A stretch of 64,000 bases of DNA from Pelagibacteraceae bacterium AG-390-L03 (GTDB lineage: Bacteria; Pseudomonadota; Alphaproteobacteria; Pelagibacterales; Pelagibacteraceae), in NCBI GenBank assembly GCA_003279685.1, contig QCHA01000001.1:248001-312000 (forward strand). Reading direction: 5' to 3'. Each line of letters opens with the position of its first letter. Position 1 is the stretch's first letter. Of this stretch, positions 29,507 through 39,494 are shown in pieces. The notes beneath the pieces were generated by a model. That model did no database searches. It saw only the letters and a list, made by a program, of their open reading frames with translations, and was not told the DNA's origin. Position numbers and translations under genes: made by a program.

Positions 29507-30549
29507 TGTCAAATCATAAAAACCCAGGTCATAATAGTAAAAAAGATTTTTTAAAAAATCCTGTTGAACATATCGATATCACTTCATTTGACTCTCGAAA
29601 AATAATTTCTTCAATGGAAAAAATGTCTTTTGTTTCAAGGGAAACTGCCAATGCTGCAAACATTTATAATGACATGCTTAAAGATAAAGATTGTACTATA
29701 TTTTTAACTTTAGCCGGCTCTACATCAGCTGCTGGATGTATGAATATTTACAAAGATTTAGTCAAATATAATATGGTTGATGCAATTGTTGCAACTGGAG
29801 CTTCTATAGTAGATATGGATTTTTTTGAGGCACTAGGATTTAGACATTATCAAGGTTCACAATTTCAAGATGATACTGAGCTTAGAAATAATTATATAGA
29901 CAGAATATATGACACATACATTGATGAAGAGGAGCTTCAGATGTGTGATAAAATTATATGTGATATAGCTGATAGTTTGGAACCAAAAAGTTACACATCT
30001 AGAGAATTTATTTATGAAATGGGAAAATATTTAAAGAAAAATTCAAAAAAGAAAGATTCTTTAATCGAAACAGCCTTTGATAATAATGTGCCAATTTTTT
30101 GTCCAGCTTTTACAGATTCGAGCGCTGGTTTTGGCTTGGTGATTCATCAAGAAAAAAATCCAAAACAACACATGACTATAGATTCTGTTAGAGAATTTAG
30201 AGAACTGACAGAAATTAAAATTAAATCTAAAGGGTCAGGTTTATTTATGATTGGTGGTGGTGTCCCAAAAAATTTTATACAAGATACTGTAATTTGTGCT
30301 GAATTATTAGGTAAAGAAGTTGATATGCATAAATACGCAGTTCAAATTACTGTGGCCGATTCAAGAGATGGTGCTTGTAGTAGCTCAACTTTAAAAGAAG
30401 CAAGTTCTTGGGGTAAAGTTGATATTACAAAAGAACAAATGGTATTTGCAGAAGCAACAAGTGTATTGCCTTTAATTGCAAGTGATGCTTATCATAAGGG
30501 TGAGTGGAAAAGTAGAGTTAGAAAAAACTTCACAAAAATTTTTGAGTAA
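29506..30549 (+). CDS. Deoxyhypusine-synthase-like protein
   Basis: IFLTLAGSTSAAGC, VDAIVATGASIVDMDFFEALG, C-terminal ASSWGKVD with the lysine position of DHS-family enzymes; between ODC and agmatinase. Confidence 0.88.
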   Translation: MSNHKNPGHNSKKDFLKNPVEHIDITSFDSRKIISSMEKMSFVSRETANAANIYNDMLKDKDCTIFLTLAGSTSAAGCMNIYKDLVKYNMVDAIVATGASIVDMDFFEALGFRHYQGSQFQDDTELRNNYIDRIYDTYIDEEELQMCDKIICDIADSLEPKSYTSREFIYEMGKYLKKNSKKKDSLIETAFDNNVPIFCPAFTDSSAGFGLVIHQEKNPKQHMTIDSVREFRELTEIKIKSKGSGLFMIGGGVPKNFIQDTVICAELLGKEVDMHKYAVQITVADSRDGACSSSTLKEASSWGKVDITKEQMVFAEATSVLPLIASDAYHKGEWKSRVRKNFTKIFE

Positions 30550-30552
30550 AAA

Positions 30553-31428
30553 TTGAGATATCTTTCAAATAAAAATGGATTTCTTGGAGTTGATAATAAA
30601 GTTGATTTCAAAGAAAAAGTTGTAGTAGTTCCTTTTGGACTTGAAAAAACTGTCAGTTATGGTGGGGGAACTAAAAATGGACCTAAAGAAATTATCAAAG
30701 CTTCTCATCAAGTAGAGCTATATGATGAAGAATTAAACTGTGAACCATACAAAAAAATAGGTATCAAAACTTTAAGACCTTTTAAGATAGACAGAAATAT
30801 TAGAAAGGCCCTTTCTAAAATGTCTAACATTAATAAAGAAATTTTAGATAAAAAACTTTTCCCTATGACCTTAGGTGGTGAGCACTCAATTACACCAGGA
30901 TGTATCGCTCCTTTTGTAAAAAAATATAAAGATATTTGTCTTTTACATTTTGATGCTCACGCAGATTTGCGTGAAAGCTATAATGGAGAAAAATTTTCTC
31001 ATGCATCTGCAATAAAAAGATGTTTAGATTTTGCAAATGTTTCTCTAATTTCTTTTGGCATAAGAAATATATCTGAAAGTGAAATCCCTTTTTTGAGGAA
31101 AAACTCATCAAGAATTAATATATTTTGGGCGAAAGATAAGAAAAAATGGAATCTTAATAAATTTAAGAAATTAATAAAGAACAAAACAGTTTATCTGACA
31201 TTTGACGTTGATGGTCTAGACTCTAGTATAATGCCTGCAACTGGAACTCCAGAACCAGGTGGATTATTATGGGATGAGACTCTAGATATTATAAGAATTG
31301 CTGCAAAAAATTCTAAAATTGTTGGTGCTGATATTAATGAATTGTCACCTATAAAAGGATTTAATTCTTATAATTTTCTTGTGGCTAAATTAGCTTATAA
31401 AATTTTATCTTATAAATTTTTATATTAA
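30553..31428 (+). CDS. speB: Agmatinase/ureohydrolase family
   Basis: TTG start; LGGEHSITPG, LHFDAHADLRESYNGEKFSHAS, LTFDVDGLDSSIMPATGTPEPGG. Confidence 0.93.
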   Translation: MRYLSNKNGFLGVDNKVDFKEKVVVVPFGLEKTVSYGGGTKNGPKEIIKASHQVELYDEELNCEPYKKIGIKTLRPFKIDRNIRKALSKMSNINKEILDKKLFPMTLGGEHSITPGCIAPFVKKYKDICLLHFDAHADLRESYNGEKFSHASAIKRCLDFANVSLISFGIRNISESEIPFLRKNSSRINIFWAKDKKKWNLNKFKKLIKNKTVYLTFDVDGLDSSIMPATGTPEPGGLLWDETLDIIRIAAKNSKIVGADINELSPIKGFNSYNFLVAKLAYKILSYKFLY

Positions 31429-31979
31429 GCTTTAACAGATTTTAGAGTATCTAGTAATAATCTAAAAGGTATTAACATTACTATAGCCACAAATATCTTA
31501 ACCGCTAAGTCACCTAAAGATAATGTAACCCAAGGTATCCCTGTTGCATAAAAAGATATCGAAAAAAATAAAAAAGTATCAACTGTAGACCCAATAAATG
31601 AAGAAGTTAAGGGTGCTACAAACCATTTTTTTTTTCTTAATTGATCAAAAATTTGAACATCTAACAATTGAGCAACTAAAAAAGCAGTTCCAGATCCAAT
31701 CGCAATTCTCACTGAAATTAAATCTGTAAAATTAGTTGAAAATAAAAGAGTGAAACTTATACCTATTGCAAATCCAATATAAACAATCTTTCTTGCAATC
31801 GTCTTGCCATAGGTTTTATTTGCTAAATCAGTAATTAAAAATGCGATTGGATAACTAAAAGCACCGTAAGTGAGTATTTCTTCAAGACCATAATATTTAA
31901 TTGGAAATTGAACTAAGTAATTTGATGATAAAACCACAACTCCCATTAGAAATGAGAGGAGTAAAAACAATTTATTCAT
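31425..31979 (-). CDS. Queuosine precursor transporter (YhhQ/VUT family)
   Basis: GAFSYPIAFLITDLANKTYGKTIARKIVY and STVDTFLFFSISF. Confidence 0.88.
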   Translation of the reverse strand: MNKLFLLLSFLMGVVVLSSNYLVQFPIKYYGLEEILTYGAFSYPIAFLITDLANKTYGKTIARKIVYIGFAIGISFTLLFSTNFTDLISVRIAIGSGTAFLVAQLLDVQIFDQLRKKKWFVAPLTSSFIGSTVDTFLFFSISFYATGIPWVTLSLGDLAVKIFVAIVMLIPFRLLLDTLKSVKA

Positions 31980-32290
31980 TATGCAGATTTAGCTATGGGC
32001 TTTTTCTTAAAAGGGGATTTTATTAATATGTTTTTTTTTAATTTTTTTAGTCTTGGTGATAAGTTTTTATTTTTAACAGCCTTAAGAAATTCATCAAAGC
32101 TACCTTTTTTATCAACTGATCTAACACCAGAATTGCTAACAGTTAATTTTAAACTTCTCTTCATTAATTCACTTGTGAATTTTACTTTTTTTAAATTAGG
32201 TAAAAACCTTCTTTTAGTCTTGTTATTAGCATGACTAACATTATGTCCCTTCATTGGGATTTTACCGGTTAATTCACATTTTTTTGACAT
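31979..32290 (-). CDS. rpmB: 50S ribosomal protein L28
   Basis: [33 protein letters not shown]. Confidence 0.97.
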   Translation of the reverse strand: MSKKCELTGKIPMKGHNVSHANNKTKRRFLPNLKKVKFTSELMKRSLKLTVSNSGVRSVDKKGSFDEFLKAVKNKNLSPRLKKLKKNILIKSPFKKKPIAKSA

Positions 32291-32302
32291 AATAATAGTG
32301 CC

Positions 32303-32331
32303 TATATAAGGGGAGAAGCGTAAAGCGTCAA
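32303..32331 (-). promoter_or_regulatory. Candidate sigma70 promoter for rpmB
   Basis: Minus strand TTGACG (32331-32326), 17-nt spacer, TATATA (32308-32303), 12 nt before the ATG. Confidence 0.6.
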
Positions 32332-32342
32332 GTTTAATACAT

Positions 32343-33395
32343 TTAAGATAGAGTTTTATTTCCTACAATTTCAGTATAATTTTTAACTCCATCTCTAATT
32401 AATAATTCTTTTAGGTCCTTTTTAATAATTCCAGCAATATTTGGACCTTTAAAAACCATCCCCGTATAAAGCTGAACAAAATCTGCTCCAGCTATAAATT
32501 TATCATAAGCAGCTTGACCAGAGTCAACCCCACCAACACCAATTATTTTAATTTTACCTTTTAACAATTTATAAAATTTATTTATCAAAATATTAGATTT
32601 TTCTTCGATTGGTTTTCCAGATAAACCACCTTTTTGATGCCTTTGAATGTTACTAAGCTTATCTCTTGTTGCTTCTGATGTATTTGAAACAATTATTGCT
32701 TCTATTTCATATTGTAAAAGAATTTCAGAAATCTTACTAACTTGATCTTCACTTAGGTCTGGCGAAACTTTAACAACAATAGGAATATTTGATTTCAAAT
32801 TTTTTTTTTCTTCCATAATAGATTTGAGTAAATTTTGCAATTTATCACTCTCATGAAATGTTCTTAAATTTTCAGTGTTAGGTGAAGAAATATTAATAGT
32901 TATATAATCTGCTTCATCATAAAAAGTCTTTAATCCAATTAGATAATCATTCAATCTATCACTAGAGTCTTTATTGGGACCAACATTAATACCTAGTAAG
33001 CCTAATTTTTTGTTACGTTTAATGCGTTCTTTAATGATTTTAGTACCATGATTATTAAAACCTAGTCTATTAATTAATGCTTCATCCTCTACTAATCTAA
33101 AAACTCTAGGTTTGGGATTGCCGTACTGTTTTAAAGGAGTAATTGTTCCAACTTCTACAAACCCAAATCCTAATTTAAATAATGAGTTATATACCTCGGC
33201 ATTTTTATCAAAGCCAGCTGCCATTCCAATTGGATTATCCAAATCTTTATCAAAAATTTTTGTTTGAAATATAGGGTCATTTTTATTTTCATCAAATACA
33301 TTTGGAACTAAATTAAATTTTAACGACTTTATTGCTAGAGTATGTGCTTTTTCTGGATCTACTTTGAATATTAGCGATCTTAGTTTAGAAAACAT
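32343..33395 (-). CDS. pyrD: Dihydroorotate dehydrogenase (quinone), class 2
   Basis: [71 protein letters not shown]. Confidence 0.97.
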   Translation of the reverse strand: MFSKLRSLIFKVDPEKAHTLAIKSLKFNLVPNVFDENKNDPIFQTKIFDKDLDNPIGMAAGFDKNAEVYNSLFKLGFGFVEVGTITPLKQYGNPKPRVFRLVEDEALINRLGFNNHGTKIIKERIKRNKKLGLLGINVGPNKDSSDRLNDYLIGLKTFYDEADYITINISSPNTENLRTFHESDKLQNLLKSIMEEKKNLKSNIPIVVKVSPDLSEDQVSKISEILLQYEIEAIIVSNTSEATRDKLSNIQRHQKGGLSGKPIEEKSNILINKFYKLLKGKIKIIGVGGVDSGQAAYDKFIAGADFVQLYTGMVFKGPNIAGIIKKDLKELLIRDGVKNYTEIVGNKTLS

Positions 33396-34957
33396 TATTT
33401 TAGTTTATTTATTAACAGCTCAGTGGTTTCTTTTACACCAAAAAAACTTATAAAAAATCCCATTCGAGGTCCATTTTCATCTCCAAAAACTACCTCATAT
33501 ATTAATTTAAACCAATCTCTTAGATTATCTGCATAACCATTTTCTTTTCCCGTGGAATAAATCAAAGTTTGAATATCTTCTGGCGACATTTCATCTGTAC
33601 ACTTTTCAAGAGTTTTAACCAGTGCCTCAAGAGCTAATTTTTCTGAACTATTTGGTGTTTTATATTTTTTCTGAGCTTTAATTACATCATTAAAATATTT
33701 TATTGCGTAACCAACTAGACCATCAAATATCGGAAAATTTGATTCTGAAATATCTGATTTATATTTCTTTACAAACTTCCACAACAAATCTTTACTATTA
33801 GCATTGCTAGTTTCTACTAAATTTAGCAACATTGAAAATGTCATAATCATTTCCTCTGTTGGAATTTTGCCATCATGAACGTGCCAAACTGGGTTCATTA
33901 ATAATTGAAGTTCATCTTGTTTTTTTGATTTTTCAATACAATCTAAATATTCATCAACAGCCTTAGGTACTATTTCTTTATATAATTTTTTTGCTCTTTT
34001 TGGATTTTGATACATATATAAAGATAAACTTTCTGGCGATGCATACTCCAACCATTGGTCAATTGTAATTCCATTTCCTTTTGATTTAGAAATTTTTTCA
34101 CCTTTTTCATCTAAAAACAACTCATAAGCAAAGCCAGATGGATTTTTCTTTCCCAATAGATTTATTATCTTGGTAGATAAAATTGCACTTTCTATCAAAT
34201 CCTTTCCATACATTTCAAAGTCTATATCTAAAGCGTACCATCTCATTGCCCAATCTACTTTCCATTGTAATTTACAATTCCCATCCAAGATACTTGACTC
34301 TAATTTTTTTCCATTATTATTGAAAATAATATTTGATTTTTGTTTATTAATTTCAACGACAGGAATTTCTAAAACATGCCCTGTCTCAGGACAAATAGGC
34401 AAAAAAGGACTGTAGGTTTGTTGGCGTTCTTTGCCTAATGTGGGAATGATAATATTCATAATCCCTTCATAATTTTCTAAAATAATTTTAAGTGTTGGGT
34501 TAAAAAATCCATTTTTATAAAGTGATGTAGAGCTCTGAAAATTATAATTAAATTTGAAACTGTCTAAAAAATTTTTTAACATTTCATTGTTATGCTCACC
34601 AAAGCTAGCATATTTTGCAAATGGGTCAGGAACTTGAGTTAGTGGCTTGTGAAGATTATTTGTTAATAATTCTTGATTAGGGACATTATCTGGAACCTTT
34701 CTTAAACCATCCATATCATCAGAAAATGTAATTATTTCAGTTGGAAAATCTGATAACTGTTTTAAGGCATTTACCATCATTGAAGTTCTTGCAACTTCGC
34801 CAAACGTTCCTATATGTGGAAGACCACTAGGACCATAACCTGTTTGAAGTGTAATTTTACCTTTTTTTTCTATGAAAGATTTTCTCTCTCTAAGTAATTT
34901 TTTTGCTTCAACAAAAGGCCAAGCACTAGTTTTGTCTAAATTTTCTTTTTTAATCAT
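33395..34957 (-). CDS. lysK: Lysyl-tRNA synthetase, class I
   Basis: TLQTGYGPSGLPHIGTFGEVARTSMM and GEKISKSKGNGITIDQWLEYASPESL. Confidence 0.93.
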   Translation of the reverse strand: MIKKENLDKTSAWPFVEAKKLLRERKSFIEKKGKITLQTGYGPSGLPHIGTFGEVARTSMMVNALKQLSDFPTEIITFSDDMDGLRKVPDNVPNQELLTNNLHKPLTQVPDPFAKYASFGEHNNEMLKNFLDSFKFNYNFQSSTSLYKNGFFNPTLKIILENYEGIMNIIIPTLGKERQQTYSPFLPICPETGHVLEIPVVEINKQKSNIIFNNNGKKLESSILDGNCKLQWKVDWAMRWYALDIDFEMYGKDLIESAILSTKIINLLGKKNPSGFAYELFLDEKGEKISKSKGNGITIDQWLEYASPESLSLYMYQNPKRAKKLYKEIVPKAVDEYLDCIEKSKKQDELQLLMNPVWHVHDGKIPTEEMIMTFSMLLNLVETSNANSKDLLWKFVKKYKSDISESNFPIFDGLVGYAIKYFNDVIKAQKKYKTPNSSEKLALEALVKTLEKCTDEMSPEDIQTLIYSTGKENGYADNLRDWFKLIYEVVFGDENGPRMGFFISFFGVKETTELLINKLK

Positions 34958-35009
34958 GAATTATGCTTCTAAAAATCTTAAATCAGTGGTTTTACTAATT
35001 CTTATAGAG

Positions 35010-35037
35010 TTGAAATTTATTTACCATAAAATAATGT
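35010..35037 (+). promoter_or_regulatory. Candidate sigma70 promoter for trkH
   Basis: TTGAAA, 16-nt spacer, TAATGT, 9 nt before the ATG. Confidence 0.45.
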
Positions 35038-35046
35038 TCTTTCAAA

Positions 35047-36486
35047 ATGTCTAATTATAAAACTGTTTTTTTTACACTAGGAATTTTGCAAATAATACTT
35101 GGGGTATCAATGTTCATACCTATTATAGCTCAAATTGCTTACTCTGAAATAGACACTTCATTTTTTGGAGCATCAATTGTCACAATAGTTTTTGGAACTT
35201 TATTTTTTTTGTCAAACTTGGATCATGATAAAAAATTAAATTTACAACAAGCATTTCTTCTCACTGCACTTTCTTGGCTAAGTATAGCAATTTTTGGATC
35301 TCTTCCATTTATATTTTCGACAATAGAACTATCAGTGACTGATGCATTTTTTGAAAGCATGTCAGGAATTACAACCACTGGATCTACAATTATTCCAAAT
35401 CTAGAGTTTACACCTAAAGGAATTTTGTTATGGAGGGCCATATTGCAATGGTTGGGTGGTATAGGTATTATTGTTATGGCTATCACTTTAATGCCGATAA
35501 TGAATGTTGGTGGAATGCAATTATTCAAAATTTCAAGCAATGATTCATCAGAAAAAATACTTCCAAAATCTAAACAGATAGCCCTAAGACTAATCTATAT
35601 TTATTCAGGCTTAACCATATTGTGTGGAATAACTTATTGGTTATTTGGGATGAGTAAATTTGATAGCTTAACTCATTCTATGACTACAATAGCTACAGGT
35701 GGTTTTTCAAACTATAACCAATCTATTGGATATTTCAATAGTATTCCAATTGAGATAGCTTCTATGACATTCATCATATTAGGGAGTATACCATTTATAG
35801 CTTACATCAAATTTATAAGTGGAAATAAAAAAATTTTTTTAACAGATGTTCAAATTAAAACTTTTTTTAAAATTATTATTACAGCAATTTTATTATTATC
35901 TGCATACTTATTATTTAATAATTATGAAAATTTTAATTTAAGGTCAGTTTTTTTTAATAGTATTTCTATATTAACAGGAACTGGTTATGTAAATTCTGAA
36001 TATGATAGTTGGGGAAGTTTTCCAATCACTTTATTTTTAGCTTTAATGTTTATAGGTGGATGTGCTGGATCGACAACTTGTGGTATTAAAATTTTTAGAA
36101 TTCAAATTCTTTATTCATTTATAGCAACACAACTTAAAAAAATTATCTATCCAAAAGGTGTATTTGTAATTAAATATGATCAAAGCTCAGTTGATGATAA
36201 ATTTATTGCATCAATAATTTCTTTTATTTATTTTTATTTTGTTATTTTCTTTATTCTTGCTGCGTTACTATCTTTAACAGGTCTTGATTTTATTACCGCA
36301 ATTTCAGGAGCTGCTACCTCAATTTCTAATGTTGGACCAGGATTAGGTCCAATTATTGGTCCTAATGGAGATTTTTCATCTTTACCTGACATTTCTAAAT
36401 GGATTTTAACAATTGGTATGATTTTAGGTAGACTTGAACTGTTTGCAATATTAGTATTGTTCTTACCATCTTTTTGGAGAAATTAA
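35047..36486 (+). CDS. trkH: TrkH-family potassium uptake protein
   Basis: SGITTTGSTIIPNLE, ATGGFSNYNQSIGYF, SILTGTGYVNSEYDSW, ISNVGPGLGPIIGP selectivity-filter repeats. Confidence 0.95.
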   Translation: MSNYKTVFFTLGILQIILGVSMFIPIIAQIAYSEIDTSFFGASIVTIVFGTLFFLSNLDHDKKLNLQQAFLLTALSWLSIAIFGSLPFIFSTIELSVTDAFFESMSGITTTGSTIIPNLEFTPKGILLWRAILQWLGGIGIIVMAITLMPIMNVGGMQLFKISSNDSSEKILPKSKQIALRLIYIYSGLTILCGITYWLFGMSKFDSLTHSMTTIATGGFSNYNQSIGYFNSIPIEIASMTFIILGSIPFIAYIKFISGNKKIFLTDVQIKTFFKIIITAILLLSAYLLFNNYENFNLRSVFFNSISILTGTGYVNSEYDSWGSFPITLFLALMFIGGCAGSTTCGIKIFRIQILYSFIATQLKKIIYPKGVFVIKYDQSSVDDKFIASIISFIYFYFVIFFILAALLSLTGLDFITAISGAATSISNVGPGLGPIIGPNGDFSSLPDISKWILTIGMILGRLELFAILVLFLPSFWRN

Positions 36487-36488
36487 TT

Positions 36489-37865
36489 ATGTCTGAAAAA
36501 ACAAAACAATCTTGGCTAGATTCTCTCTCGGTATACAAAGATATTCGAATGGTAAGAATTCTTTTATTAGGAGCAATTAGTGGATTTCCTTGGGTATTAA
36601 TTGCAAGCAGTTTGAGTTTGTGGCTTAAAGAAGAAGGGTTGAGTAGATCTACAATAGGATGGGCAGGTTTAATTTTTGGAGTATATGCTTTTAATTATTT
36701 GTGGGCACCAATCATTGATAGAATTCAAATTCCAATACTTACAAAAAAACTAGGTCATAGAAGGGGCTGGATAGTTTTGATGCAGTCAATTATTTTATTA
36801 AGCTTATTAGTTTGGAGTGTAATAAATCCTACAGAAAATTTAGCATTATTAATTACTGTTGGATTAATTATTGCTATAGCATCCGCGACTCAAGATATAA
36901 CTGTAGATGCTTTAAGAATTGAGCAAATAAATGAAAATGAAGGAAAATCTATGGCTGCTGGTGCGGCTATGGCTGTTGTTGGATGGTGGACAGGCTACAA
37001 ATTAGGAGGAGTTGTTGCTTTATTCACAGCAGAATATTTTGAAAATCTAGGTATTGTTGATTATTGGCAAGCTACTTTTTTAATTTTAGGAGTTTTAATT
37101 ATTTTAATGAATATAGGGTTGATGTTTGTTCATGAGCCAATAGAAACAGACAGACAATCAAAACAAAAGGAGACAGACAAATTAATTGAGGGAAAACTTG
37201 GTTCTAGCAATATTATAACAAACTTTATTGCTTATATTACAGGAACTTTAGGTGGGCCTATTATTAGTTTTTTTAAAAAAAATGGTTTTGCAATTGCTGT
37301 AGGAATTTTAGGATTTGTCTTTTTGTTTAAAATAGGTGAAGCTTTCATGGGACGAATGTCTATTGTCTTCTATAAAGAAATTGGATTTTCCAAAGGTCAA
37401 ATTGCAATTTATTCGAAGGGACTTGGTTGGATAACAACAGTTGTATTTACTTTATTAGGTGGAATAATGGCCATGAGAGCTGGAACAATTAAAACAATGT
37501 TTTTTGCTGGAGGACTAATGGCTCTAACAAATCTTTTATTTGCAGTTTTAGCATGGACAGGAAAATCTGAGATTTTATTTGCAATTGCGGTGATAGCTGA
37601 CGATATTACTGCTGCATTTGCAACTGTAGCATTTGTTGCATTTATATCATTATTAGTTGATAGAACGTATACAGCTACACAATATGCATTACTTGCTTCA
37701 ATTGGCACCGCTGGTAGAACTACACTGGCTTCTTCTTCTGGAGCACTAGTTGATTGGTTAAATGGAGATTGGGGAACATTTTTTGTTTTAACTACTATTA
37801 TGGTTATACCATCTTTAATTTGTTTATGGTTAATAAAAAACAAGATTAAAATTGGTGCAAAATAA
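36489..37865 (+). CDS. AmpG/PAT-like MFS transporter (muropeptide permease candidate)
   Basis: GAISGFPWVLIASSLSLWLKEEGLSRSTIGWAGLIFGVYAFNYLWAPIIDR. ATG at 36489 preferred over 36474. Confidence 0.82.
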   Translation: MSEKTKQSWLDSLSVYKDIRMVRILLLGAISGFPWVLIASSLSLWLKEEGLSRSTIGWAGLIFGVYAFNYLWAPIIDRIQIPILTKKLGHRRGWIVLMQSIILLSLLVWSVINPTENLALLITVGLIIAIASATQDITVDALRIEQINENEGKSMAAGAAMAVVGWWTGYKLGGVVALFTAEYFENLGIVDYWQATFLILGVLIILMNIGLMFVHEPIETDRQSKQKETDKLIEGKLGSSNIITNFIAYITGTLGGPIISFFKKNGFAIAVGILGFVFLFKIGEAFMGRMSIVFYKEIGFSKGQIAIYSKGLGWITTVVFTLLGGIMAMRAGTIKTMFFAGGLMALTNLLFAVLAWTGKSEILFAIAVIADDITAAFATVAFVAFISLLVDRTYTATQYALLASIGTAGRTTLASSSGALVDWLNGDWGTFFVLTTIMVIPSLICLWLIKNKIKIGAK

Positions 37866-38601
37866 TTTTTATTTCAAAGGTAATTTTTCAAATATTTATA
37901 AAAAACCTTCAAAAAAATCTGAAGTAACTTCACAAATTATATATGGTGAGGAATTCAAAATTTTATCAAAAAATAAAAGTTGGATTAAAATTAAAACTTT
38001 ATTCGATAATTATAAAGGATTTATTAGAAATACAAAATATGTAGAAAATTTTAGCCCTAATTATAAAGTTAGTTCTATAAAGGCAAAAATTTATAAAAAA
38101 CCTGGAATTAAAACAAACAGTTGGCTTCCACTTGCATCTAGATTATCTGTATTAGAACAAAAAAAAAATTATATACAAATCGAGAAAAGTAAATGGATTA
38201 AAAAAATAGATATTAAAAAATTAAATCATAAAGATAATAATTATATAAAAATATTTAAAAAATTTTTAAATGTAAAATATGTTTGGGGTGGAAAAACATT
38301 TAAAGGTATTGACTGTTCAGCTTTATTACAAATATTTTTCAGTTATAATAATTCATTTTATCCCAGAGATACAAGAGATCAGATCAAGTATACTAAAAAG
38401 AATTTAAAAAAAAGAAAATTCAAAAAAGGAGATATTATATTTTGGAAAGGTCATGTTGCTATATGTTTAAATTCCAAACAATTAATTCATGCTTACGGAC
38501 CAGAAAAAAAAGTAATTATTATGCCAATTATAGAAACAATTAACAGAATCGAAAGGACTGCAAAACTTAAAGTAAAAAAAATATCTAGAATAAAATATTA
38601 A
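37852..38601 (+). CDS. SH3-domain NlpC/P60 cysteine peptidase
   Basis: FLNVKYVWGGKTFKGIDCSALLQIFF catalytic Cys; KGDIIFWKGHVAICLNSKQLIHAYG His. Confidence 0.9.
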   Translation: MVQNNFYFKGNFSNIYKKPSKKSEVTSQIIYGEEFKILSKNKSWIKIKTLFDNYKGFIRNTKYVENFSPNYKVSSIKAKIYKKPGIKTNSWLPLASRLSVLEQKKNYIQIEKSKWIKKIDIKKLNHKDNNYIKIFKKFLNVKYVWGGKTFKGIDCSALLQIFFSYNNSFYPRDTRDQIKYTKKNLKKRKFKKGDIIFWKGHVAICLNSKQLIHAYGPEKKVIIMPIIETINRIERTAKLKVKKISRIKY

Positions 38602-39494
38602 TTTCTTCCAAAATCAGGTCTATCAATATCTTGTTTCAATTTAATAATTTTTGATCTTACTTTTTTAGTTTGAATAAGTTTTTTAATAATGGATTTATTA
38701 TTTTTTAAATTAATATCTTTTTTAAATTGATTTAAATTTTTTACAAATAAATCAATCGCTTTAGAAATGTTGTTTCTGTTATTAAAAAAAATATCTCTCC
38801 ACATGATTTCATTTGATGCTGCAATTCTAGAAAAATCTCTTAATCCACCAGCACTATACTTGATTAGCTCATAACTTTGTTTTTTTTCAAAATCTTGCGC
38901 AGACTTCACCAGATTATAAGCAATTAAGTGTGGTAAATGACTAGTTATTGAAAAAATTTTATCATGTTTTTTAGGATTCATTACAACTACTTTTGATCCA
39001 ATTTTTTTCCAAAACTTGGTTAAAATTTTTATATTATTTTTTTTAGTATTTTTTTCTTTAATGATTATACACCACCTATCAGTAAACATATTTTCTTTTC
39101 CATGCTCTGGTCCACTTACCTCTGAACCAGCTATTGGGTGACTTTGAGTCCAGTGAACACCTTTCTTTAAGAATTTTTTAATAATTTTAGAGGTTTCAAT
39201 TTTTGAAGAACCAATATCAGTAATCAATGTTTTTGATGAAATAAAATTATTAATTTTTAAAATAATATCTTTGTATTCACTCATTGGAGTACAAAAAATA
39301 ATTAGATCTGAATTAGTTACACCTTCTTTTAATGATTTAATAATTGTTCCAGATAACTTTAAATTTTTTATTTTACTGATATTCAATTTTGATTTTTCGT
39401 AAATGAATATTTTCTTAGCTATTTTTTTTTTACTAATACGTCTTAATAAAGATGAACCTAATAATCCACAGCCAATAATTAAAATATTTTTCAT
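38598..39494 (-). CDS. tyrA: Prephenate/arogenate dehydrogenase family
   Basis: LIIGCGLLGSSLLRRISKK; SHPIAGSEVSGPEHGKENMFTDRWCII. Confidence 0.93.
   Translation of the reverse strand: MKNILIIGCGLLGSSLLRRISKKKIAKKIFIYEKSKLNISKIKNLKLSGTIIKSLKEGVTNSDLIIFCTPMSEYKDIILKINNFISSKTLITDIGSSKIETSKIIKKFLKKGVHWTQSHPIAGSEVSGPEHGKENMFTDRWCIIIKEKNTKKNNIKILTKFWKKIGSKVVVMNPKKHDKIFSITSHLPHLIAYNLVKSAQDFEKKQSYELIKYSAGGLRDFSRIAASNEIMWRDIFFNNRNNISKAIDLFVKNLNQFKKDINLKNNKSIIKKLIQTKKVRSKIIKLKQDIDRPDFGRN

Noticed and set aside
35223-35540. 105-aa minus-strand ORF inside trkH
   Set aside because: Fully inside a confident TrkH gene; no recognisable domain or start context.
37409-37843. 144-aa minus-strand ORF inside the AmpG-like MFS gene
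   Set aside because: Antisense to a confident transporter gene; no domain recognised.
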